Below, piece by piece: positions 1-5,816 of a stretch of DNA of 19,520 nt. The stretch is taken from assembly GCA_002482645.1 (NCBI GenBank), contig DLGJ01000014.1, positions 1,509-21,028 of the forward strand, read 5' to 3'. Made by a program: the position numbers and the translations under genes. The notes under the pieces are model-generated. The model worked only from the letters and a program-made list of their open reading frames with translations. It made no database searches and had not been told where the DNA came from. This stretch comes from Hyphomicrobiaceae bacterium UBA7697. GTDB lineage: Bacteria > Pseudomonadota > Alphaproteobacteria > Rhizobiales > Methyloligellaceae. Each line of letters opens with the position of its first letter. Position 1 is the first letter of the stretch.

Positions 1-899
1 TCCGTCACCGGATGCTCCACCTGGATGCGGGTGTTCATCTCGATGAAGTAGAACTCGCCGTTCTCGTAAAGGAACTCCACAGTGCCGACGCCGCGATATT
101 TCAGCTTGCGCATGGCGGAAGCCACGATCTCGCCGATGCGTACGCGTTCGCTCTCGTTGAGCGCGGGCGAGGGGGCCTCCTCCCAGAGCTTTTGGTGGCG
201 CCGCTGAAGCGAGCAGTCGCGCTCGCCGAGGTGAATGGCGTTTCCGTTCCCATCCGCCAGCACCTGGACTTCGATATGGCGCGGTGTGCCGAGATATTTC
301 TCCAGATAGACGGTGTCGTCGCCGAACGCGGCACGGGCCTCGTTCCGCGCCGTGGACAGGGCGGCTTCCAGCTCGTGGTCGAAATGCGCGAGCTTCATGC
401 CGCGCCCGCCGCCGCCGGCCGACGCCTTCACCATGACCGGAAAGCCGATCTCCGCGGCGACGGCCTTGGCCGTCTCGAAATCGGACACCGGACCGTCGGA
501 GCCGGGCACGACGGGAATACCGAGGGACTTCGCGGTTTCCTTGGCCTTGATCTTATCGCCCATCAGGCGGACGTGCTCTGCCGTCGGGCCGATGAACGTG
601 ATCTTGTGCTCTTCGAGAATTTCGGCGAAGCGCGCATTCTCGGCCAGGAAGCCGTAGCCGGGATGCACCGCATCGGCACCGGTGATCTCGCATGCGGCGA
701 CGATCGCGGGGATGTTGAGATAGCTGTCCTTGGCCTGCGGCGGTCCGATGCAAACGCTTTCGTCGGCAAGCCGGACATGCATGGCGTGCGCATCGGCCGT
801 CGAATGGATGGCGACCGTGGAGACGCCGAGCTCTTTGCAGGCCCGCTCGATGCGAAGCGCGATCTCGCCACGGTTGGCAATCAGGATCTTGTCGAACAT
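1..899 (-). CDS. accC: Biotin carboxylase subunit of acetyl-CoA carboxylase (partial, C-terminus outside window)
   Basis: AccC uses ATP and bicarbonate to carboxylate the biotin carried by AccB, the first half-reaction of acetyl-CoA carboxylase, which makes malonyl-CoA for fatty acid synthesis in the cytoplasm. The translation opens with MFDKILIANRGEIALRI, the family N-terminus. It carries the ATP-grasp glycine loop GGGGRGMK at residues 162-169, Lys158 and His208 at the expected places, LQRRHQK at 231-237, and the catalytic FIEMNTR stretch with Glu287 and Arg291. Only 299 of about 450 residues lie in the window; the rest runs off the left edge. The ATG at 899 is 16 bases downstream of the accB stop, so the two genes are co-transcribed and perhaps translationally coupled, since the Shine-Dalgarno is weak. 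No frameshift or odd residue is seen in the visible part. Confidence 0.97.
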   Translation of the reverse strand, partial: MFDKILIANRGEIALRIERACKELGVSTVAIHSTADAHAMHVRLADESVCIGPPQAKDSYLNIPAIVAACEITGADAVHPGYGFLAENARFAEILEEHKITFIGPTAEHVRLMGDKIKAKETAKSLGIPVVPGSDGPVSDFETAKAVAAEIGFPVMVKASAGGGGRGMKLAHFDHELEAALSTARNEARAAFGDDTVYLEKYLGTPRHIEVQVLADGNGNAIHLGERDCSLQRRHQKLWEEAPSPALNESERVRIGEIVASAMRKLKYRGVGTVEFLYENGEFYFIEMNTRIQVEHPVT

Positions 900-915
900 C
901 GGGCTCTGACTGTTC

Positions 916-1383
916 CTACTCGACCACGACGAGCGGTTCGCCGAACTCGACCGGCTGACCGTCCTCGACAAGGATCGCCGTGACTTTGCCGGACTGGGGC
1001 GAGGGGATGTGGTTCATCGTCTTCATTGCTTCGATGATCAGAAGCGTCTGCCCCACGGTGACGGTGCTGCCAATCTCGATGAAGGGGGCCGCGCCGGGCT
1101 CCGGCGAGCGATAGGCGGTTCCCACCATGGGCGAGGCGACGGTGCCGGGATGGACTCCAGCATCCTCGGCCGCGGCGGGCCGCTTGGACTCGGAGCGTTC
1201 CTGGGGCGCCGCCGCCGCGTGTGCCACGGGAATGGGCGCCGCAATCGTAGCGTTGACGTTTCGCGCCACCCGGAAACGGCGTCCGTCGAGTTCAATCTCG
1301 ATTTCGGTCAATCCGGTTTCGTCCAGAAGCGTCGCCAGCTCCCTGATGAGATCCGTATCGAGGCTTCCCCCGTCTTTTGTCAT
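916..1383 (-). CDS. accB: Biotin carboxyl carrier protein of acetyl-CoA carboxylase
   Basis: AccB carries the covalently bound biotin that shuttles carboxylate from AccC to the carboxyltransferase AccA/AccD. The protein has 155 residues, the normal length for the family (about 156 in E. coli). It has a short N-terminal helical segment (about 1-40), an Ala/Pro-rich linker (about 45-80) and a C-terminal biotinyl domain (about 80-155). The biotinylation motif EAMKTMNHI is intact, with the acceptor Lys at 121. The start ATG at 1383 is preceded by an AGGAAAGGA ribosome binding site. It lies 19 bases after the aroQ stop and 16 bases before accC, which indicates an aroQ-accB-accC operon. Confidence 0.97.
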   Translation of the reverse strand: MTKDGGSLDTDLIRELATLLDETGLTEIEIELDGRRFRVARNVNATIAAPIPVAHAAAAPQERSESKRPAAAEDAGVHPGTVASPMVGTAYRSPEPGAAPFIEIGSTVTVGQTLLIIEAMKTMNHIPSPQSGKVTAILVEDGQPVEFGEPLVVVE

Positions 1384-1402
1384 TGGCGTCCTTTCCTGGT
1401 CG

Positions 1403-1855
1403 TCATCCCGCTTTGGCTGGTGAAATCGCGGAGGCCAGCGCCTCGATCGCGAGTTCGTAGCCCTGTCCGCCCAAGCCGCAGATTACCCCCTTGGCGGCGC
1501 GGGAAATATAAGACCTGTGGCGAAACGGTTCGCGGGTGAAAATATTCGATAGATGAACTTCGACAATGGGCACCTCGCAGGCGAGCAGGGCATCCAGCAT
1601 CGCGATCGAGGTGTGGCTGTAGGCCCCTGCGTTCACGATCAGACCCGAAGCCTTGGTCCGTGCCTCCTGAATCCAGCCGACCAACTCGCCTTCCGCGTTG
1701 CTCTGCCGGAAGTCGACGGACAGCCCAAGGCTTTCGGCCTTGCGGACGCAACGTTGCTTCAGGTCGTCCAGCGTTTCGGTGCCGTAAACCTCCGGCTCGC
1801 GAGCACCGAGGAGGTTCAGATTCGGACCGTTCAAGACATAGATCGCGTTGGCCAT
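1403..1855 (-). CDS. aroQ: Type II 3-dehydroquinate dehydratase
   Basis: This enzyme dehydrates 3-dehydroquinate to 3-dehydroshikimate, step three of the shikimate pathway to aromatic amino acids. The protein of 150 residues has the usual type II length. It begins MANAIYVLNGPNLNLLG, the family signature. The active-site loop is REPEVYGTETLDDL with catalytic Tyr24; NAGAYSHTS carries Asn75 and His81, EVHLSNI carries catalytic His101, and Arg112 follows. A longer reading frame extends upstream to 1948, but the extra 31 residues are not family-like, so the ATG at 1855 is preferred although no clear Shine-Dalgarno precedes it. A small GNRA-type hairpin lies about 20 bases upstream. aroQ heads an operon with accB and accC. 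Confidence 0.95.
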   Translation of the reverse strand: MANAIYVLNGPNLNLLGAREPEVYGTETLDDLKQRCVRKAESLGLSVDFRQSNAEGELVGWIQEARTKASGLIVNAGAYSHTSIAMLDALLACEVPIVEVHLSNIFTREPFRHRSYISRAAKGVICGLGGQGYELAIEALASAISPAKAG

Positions 1856-1874
1856 GGTGGATACTCGGCAAGCG

Positions 1875-1896
1875 GCCGGGCCTTTCGGAACCCGGC
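1875..1896 (-). promoter_or_regulatory. Hairpin just upstream of the aroQ start
   Basis: On the minus strand the arms GCCGGG and CCCGGC enclose TTCCGAAAGG, which can fold further as CC-GAAA-GG, a GNRA tetraloop with a two-base bulge. It ends about 20 bases before the aroQ ATG. A role in translation or stability of the aroQ mRNA is inference; a T6 tract lies just upstream at about 1906-1911 on the same strand. Confidence 0.3.
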
Positions 1897-1998
1897 TCGC
1901 GTACGGAAAAAAGCCGGCACGCACAAAGCGCAATGCGCCGCACGGCAAACGGGCCCTTTACCAGCTTTTACCGGCTTGGGCAAAAGCTCCAGGACGCA

Positions 1999-2022
1999 CC
2001 GGAGCCGCAAACACGGCTCCGG
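1999..2022 (-). terminator. Stem-loop downstream of the DsbA-family gene, probable terminator
   Basis: A perfect 9-bp stem (CCGGAGCCG / CGGCTCCGG) with a 6-base loop sits 27 bases beyond the stop of the DsbA-family gene. No uridine run follows directly; a CTTTT lies about 13 bases further. A second dyad (AGCTTTT at 1963-1969 with AAAAGCT at 1982-1988) follows. It may end or attenuate read-through from the protease/oxidoreductase unit into aroQ. Confidence 0.45.
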
Positions 2023-2049
2023 GACGCGGGCGCTTTTCAAAGCGGCAGG

Positions 2050-2853
2050 TCAGCAGTCCGCTTTGCAGCCGTCTTTGCGGACGCTAGCGACGTTCTCCAC
2101 AAGCTGGTCGTAGAGATCGTCCGGGGCGCCGGGAATGGTGCGGTCGCCGATCAGGTAAAGCGGCGTTCCTTGGAGACCCAATTCCCGGGCGAGGTTGTGC
2201 GCCTCTTCCAGCGCCTCTTGAACCTCTTTGCTCTCCATGTCCTTCTCGAGCTGTGGCACATCGAGGCCGAGCTCGTTCGCGATCCGGAGCACCTTCTCCT
2301 TGTTCGCCTTGCCCGGCGCGGAAAACAGCTGCTGGTGCATCTCGAAATATTTTCCCTGGAGCTTGGCGGCAAGCGCACCTTTGGCCGCATCCTCGGAGTC
2401 CTCGCCGAAGATCGGAAGTTCCTTGAGGACCACGCGCACCTTATCGTCGTTGTCGACGAGCTTCACCACGTCCGGCAAGGCGCGGCGGCAATAGCTGCAA
2501 TTGTAGTCGAAGAACTCGACCACGGTGACGTCGCCGTCGGGATTGCCGGCCGTATACGACTTGGCGGAGCGGAACAGGGCATCGGCGTTGTCGCTGATCG
2601 CCTTGTTCTGCTCGGCGTCCTGAACTTCCTGCTGGCGCCGGTCGAGTTCGGTGGTCATGGCGACCAGAATCTCGGGATTCTTGGTCAGGTAGTCGTGCAC
2701 GATGTCCTCGACCTGCTTCTTGTTCATAGAGCCGCCGGCGGCATCGACGATGCCAGGTGCTCCGCGCCAAACGACGAGGACGGTCGCCGCGCTGACGACG
2801 GCGGCAACGATGGCCGCAACGAGGGCGGTGGCGAGGCCAGTCTTAGAGGTCAT
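2050..2853 (-). CDS. Membrane-anchored DsbA-family thiol oxidoreductase (Com1/ScsC-like)
   Basis: This is a periplasmic thioredoxin-fold protein that probably makes or rearranges disulfide bonds in exported proteins. An N-terminal hydrophobic segment (about residues 8-29) acts as membrane anchor or uncleaved signal. A charged helical region (about 45-95) resembles the N-terminal domain of Com1/ScsC-type proteins. The catalytic motif CSYC is at 119-122 in FFDYNCSYCRR, and the cis-proline loop QGTPLYLIG has Pro231. Two further cysteines end the protein (Cys263 and Cys267 in CKADC), which is unusual. The ATG at 2853 is chosen over a TTG two codons earlier because a GGAG lies 8 bases before the ATG but only 2 before the TTG. 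The upstream protease gene stops 36 bases earlier, so the two are probably one operon. Substrates are unknown. Confidence 0.9.
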   Translation of the reverse strand: MTSKTGLATALVAAIVAAVVSAATVLVVWRGAPGIVDAAGGSMNKKQVEDIVHDYLTKNPEILVAMTTELDRRQQEVQDAEQNKAISDNADALFRSAKSYTAGNPDGDVTVVEFFDYNCSYCRRALPDVVKLVDNDDKVRVVLKELPIFGEDSEDAAKGALAAKLQGKYFEMHQQLFSAPGKANKEKVLRIANELGLDVPQLEKDMESKEVQEALEEAHNLARELGLQGTPLYLIGDRTIPGAPDDLYDQLVENVASVRKDGCKADC

Positions 2854-2889
2854 GCTCAAGTCTCCGGGAGTTAGCGTGGGTCGGATGCT

Positions 2890-4374
2890 TCACTTTTTGC
2901 GTTCTGGCATCTGGAAATCGAGAATGTCTTGGGCGCGGAGCCATTGCGGCGTTCCGCCCGGTAAACCGTCTTGCGCCCTCTGAGCCATCATTTTGGCCTC
3001 GCGCAGGCGTCCTTCATAGAAATAGGCTTCCGCGGAGGCAAGCGATGCGCGTGCAAGAAAGCTGCGCCGCGCGCCCTCGGCACCGGCAAGTTCGCCCTTG
3101 CGTCCGTAGGCCATGGCGAGTTGACGGTAGCCCATGGCCGATTGCGGCTCCTGCACCAGCGCCTTCCTCAGGTTCCGGATGATCTCGTCGAGATAGCGAT
3201 TGTCTTCGGTGCTCAGCATTGCCTGAGCCAGCATGATCTGAATCAGCGCCTCATGAGGGGCAAGTTCGACCGCCTGCCGCAAGGGCCCCACGGCTTCGCG
3301 GCCCCGTCCGCTTTCGAACAGAAACTGCCCCTTGATCTCATGAAAATATGGCCATTTCGGCTGTGCCGCGATGAGCTGATCGATATAGGGCATGGCCGCG
3401 TCGACGCCCGACTTCCGGTATGTCGCGATCGCGCGGGCATAGGTTCCGGCCAGCGTTTTGTCGTCACGGTAGCGGTTCAAGGACGCCTCGGGCTTCTCAA
3501 GGAAGCCCGACAGCTTGGCGCGCACGAGATCGTGCCGGTATTGCAGCTCCGGCGAATCCTTGACGTCGTAATAGGGGCTGGACTCGACCAGCGTCCTCAG
3601 TTGGGCGATACGCGTCTGAGGCAAAGGGTGGGTCATCAGGTAGGGGTTGATGCCTTGGATGCCGCGTAGCTTGTTGGCCAGCACGTCGAAGGTCTCGATC
3701 ATGCCGCGTCCCGATTGCTCGGTGGCATTCAGGAACGTCATCGCCGCTTGGTCGGCCGAGGATTCCTCGGTCTGCCGGTATGCCATGAAGCTCCGCATCG
3801 CCACGTCGGTGCCACCGGCCATGGCGCCCATGCCGACTTGGCCCGCATTGGGAACGCCGGCAAGCGCGCCCCCGGCCATGGCCGCCAGCCCGAGAAGCTG
3901 AAGCGCGAGCGCCGTCGACTGCATTTGCGCGACTTGCGAGCGCAAGCGGGCGAGATGACCACCGGTGATATGCCCCGTCTCGTGCGCGATGACGCCGATC
4001 ACCTGGTTCGGCGTCTCCGAGATCATCAGGGTCCCTGCATGCATGAACATATTGCGCCCGTCGGCGACGAACGCGTTGAAGTTCTTGTCGTTGACGAGAT
4101 GGATTCGGATATTTTGAGACGTGAGCCCAGCCACGCGGAAGATTGGCGCGGCATAGTCGCGGATCAGCGCTTCGGTCTCGGCGTCGCGGATCAGTCCGCC
4201 CGCTGCGGCCGCGCTCGGGGCGAGCAGTCCGGCGATCAGGCTGGCCGTGGCGACAGCCCGCGAGACCGACGGCTTGCGGCGGAAGGAGGACTGAGCCGTG
4301 AATTTCGCCAGGAACGGCATGATGGATGTGATCGTGTTCGCTCGGCTGCTATGCGTCAGGGCGCGTGTTTTCAT
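2890..4374 (-). CDS. M48 family periplasmic metalloprotease with TPR domain (BepA-like)
   Basis: BepA/YfgC-type proteases act in the periplasm on outer-membrane protein assembly, including LptD, and degrade failed intermediates. The product (494 residues from this start, close to BepA's 487) has a basic N-terminus and hydrophobic signal ending in SAAAAGG near residue 57. The zinc motif HETGH has His131 and His135, with a third ligand at Glu204 in EESSADQAA. The THPLP motif around His249 matches the loop that carries the regulatory His in BepA. TPR-like helical repeats cover about 330-480. The start is uncertain: a GTG at 4383, this ATG and an ATG at 4320 all leave a usable signal peptide, and none has a good Shine-Dalgarno. 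A DsbA-family gene follows 36 bases downstream. The neighbouring aminotransferase diverges. Confidence 0.9.
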   Translation of the reverse strand: MKTRALTHSSRANTITSIMPFLAKFTAQSSFRRKPSVSRAVATASLIAGLLAPSAAAAGGLIRDAETEALIRDYAAPIFRVAGLTSQNIRIHLVNDKNFNAFVADGRNMFMHAGTLMISETPNQVIGVIAHETGHITGGHLARLRSQVAQMQSTALALQLLGLAAMAGGALAGVPNAGQVGMGAMAGGTDVAMRSFMAYRQTEESSADQAAMTFLNATEQSGRGMIETFDVLANKLRGIQGINPYLMTHPLPQTRIAQLRTLVESSPYYDVKDSPELQYRHDLVRAKLSGFLEKPEASLNRYRDDKTLAGTYARAIATYRKSGVDAAMPYIDQLIAAQPKWPYFHEIKGQFLFESGRGREAVGPLRQAVELAPHEALIQIMLAQAMLSTEDNRYLDEIIRNLRKALVQEPQSAMGYRQLAMAYGRKGELAGAEGARRSFLARASLASAEAYFYEGRLREAKMMAQRAQDGLPGGTPQWLRAQDILDFQMPERKK

Positions 4375-4425
4375 TTGCCGCACTAGGGCGCTACGTTGGC
4401 ACGCCGCTTATGGCCCCCGCCATTG

Positions 4426-4444
4426 CCAAGCGCATTTTGCTTGG
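4426..4444. repeat. Short inverted repeat in the protease/aminotransferase divergent region
   Basis: CCAAGC and GCTTGG are separated by 7 bases, between the divergent M48 protease and aminotransferase starts (about 140 bases in all). No uridine tract follows on either strand. It could be an operator or a leader hairpin; nothing more can be said from sequence. No clear sigma-70 promoter was identified in this gap. Confidence 0.25.
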
Positions 4445-4514
4445 GGCCTGATTGCGGCGACAACGTGACACCCTTCACCCGCCATCGATCAATAGTCCGC
4501 GAGGGGCAAGGCCC

Positions 4515-5699
4515 GTGAACAGACCGACCGCGTTTCCGCCGTTGCCCCGGCCGCTCGCTCGGGAGCGTGCCATCGATCCGTTCATCGTGATGGACGTCTT
4601 GAGCGAGGCGAACCGCCGGGAAAATGCGGGTGAGAACATCATCCACATGGAGGTGGGGCAACCGGCGACGCCCGCGCCGCGGGCCGCACGCGAACGCGTC
4701 GCCGAGGCCATGGCGAAGGACCGTCTCGGCTATACCGAAGCGCTGGGCCTCCCGGCACTGCGCGAACGCATCGCGCGCCATCTCAAAGAACGCTACGGCG
4801 TCGACGCCGGTCCGGAGCGCGTGATCGTGACCGCGGGGTCTTCGGCAGGGTTCGTGCTGACCTTCCTCGCCATTCTCGATCATGGAGAGGCCTTCGGTCT
4901 GCCGTCGCCCGGCTATCCCTGTTACCGCCAGATCCTCAAGGCGCTCGGCTTTCAGGCGCACCTCATCGAAACGGGCGACCAAGGGCGCTGGATGCCCGGT
5001 GCCGCGGACGTGAGAGCCTTGTCGCGTTCCGGCGCGGCCGGACTGCTGTTGGCGAGCCCGAGCAATCCCACCGGCACGATGGCGAACGGCACCCGTCTCA
5101 AGGAATTGGCCGAGGCGTGCGAGCATGAAAAGCTCTGGCTGGTGTCCGACGAGATCTATCACGGACTCGAATACGACATCGCGGCGGAGACCGCGCTCGC
5201 CTATTCCGACGCCGCGATCGTGGTGAACAGCTTCTCGAAATATTTCAGCATGACGGGATGGCGCGTCGGCTGGCTCGTGGTGCCGGAGGCTTTGACGCGG
5301 ACGATCGAACGCCTGGCGCAGAACCTTTACATCGCGCCGCCGACGGTCTCTCAGATCGCCGCGCTCGGCGCCTTCGACGGTATCGACGAGCTCGAAGAGA
5401 TCAAGGACCGCTACGCCCGAAGCCGTGCGCTGCTGCTCGATGAACTCCCGCGCGCGGGGCTCTCGAAGATTCTGCCGGCCGACGGTGCGTTCTACCTCTA
5501 CGCCGATGTGAGTCATTTGACGGACGACAGCGCCGCGTTCGCGAAAGCCATGCTGCACGACATCGGCATCGCCGCCACGCCCGGCATCGACTTCGATCCG
5601 GATCGCGGGAGGTCCTATTTGCGACTTTGCTACGCGGGCGCGGAAGCTGAGATGCGTGAAGCCGCCCGGCGCATCACGGCGTGGCTGAAGGCGCGTTAG
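4515..5699 (+). CDS. PLP-dependent class I/II aminotransferase
   Basis: This fold-type I enzyme transfers amino groups between an amino acid and a 2-oxo acid in the cytoplasm; the substrate cannot be read from the sequence. The 394-residue product has the family landmarks: VGQPATPAP near the N-terminus, the ASPSNPTGT motif that binds cofactor and substrate, the SDEIYHGL segment, and the PLP lysine Lys242 in NSFSKYFSMTGWRVGW. A substrate-carboxylate Arg is expected in YLRLCYAGA near the C-terminus. The GTG at 4515 is chosen because GAGGGG lies 8 bases upstream; the frame can be extended to a TTG at 4452 but the extra 21 residues are not family-like. It is transcribed away from the M48 protease and converges on rne, with a strong hairpin after its stop. 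It is probably monocistronic. Confidence 0.92.
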   Translation: MNRPTAFPPLPRPLARERAIDPFIVMDVLSEANRRENAGENIIHMEVGQPATPAPRAARERVAEAMAKDRLGYTEALGLPALRERIARHLKERYGVDAGPERVIVTAGSSAGFVLTFLAILDHGEAFGLPSPGYPCYRQILKALGFQAHLIETGDQGRWMPGAADVRALSRSGAAGLLLASPSNPTGTMANGTRLKELAEACEHEKLWLVSDEIYHGLEYDIAAETALAYSDAAIVVNSFSKYFSMTGWRVGWLVVPEALTRTIERLAQNLYIAPPTVSQIAALGAFDGIDELEEIKDRYARSRALLLDELPRAGLSKILPADGAFYLYADVSHLTDDSAAFAKAMLHDIGIAATPGIDFDPDRGRSYLRLCYAGAEAEMREAARRITAWLKAR

Positions 5700-5745
5700 T
5701 TCCAACACTGCCCGTGCCGCAGAACGCGTAAGCTAGCCAAGAACG

Positions 5746-5775
5746 CATCAGAGTCACCAATTGGCGACTCTGATG
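5746..5775. terminator. Bidirectional terminator-like near-palindrome between aminotransferase and rne
   Basis: A 30-base near-perfect palindrome: arms CATCAGAGTC and GACTCTGATG, then one mismatched pair, then a central CCAATTGG. It lies between the convergent stops at 5699 and 5817, so it can form a long stem in RNA from either direction. Flanking uridine runs are short, so efficiency as an intrinsic terminator is uncertain; it may mainly block 3' exonucleases. Both arms contain GANTC. Confidence 0.65.
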
Positions 5776-5816
5776 TCACGTCTCGATGTGTTCGCCATTC
5801 GCGGAATGCGGAGCCG

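Noticed and set aside
4383..5708. A 441-codon minus-strand frame opposite the aminotransferase
   Set aside because: The aminotransferase has all PLP-binding motifs and a good ribosome binding site; the antisense translation has no family-like features.
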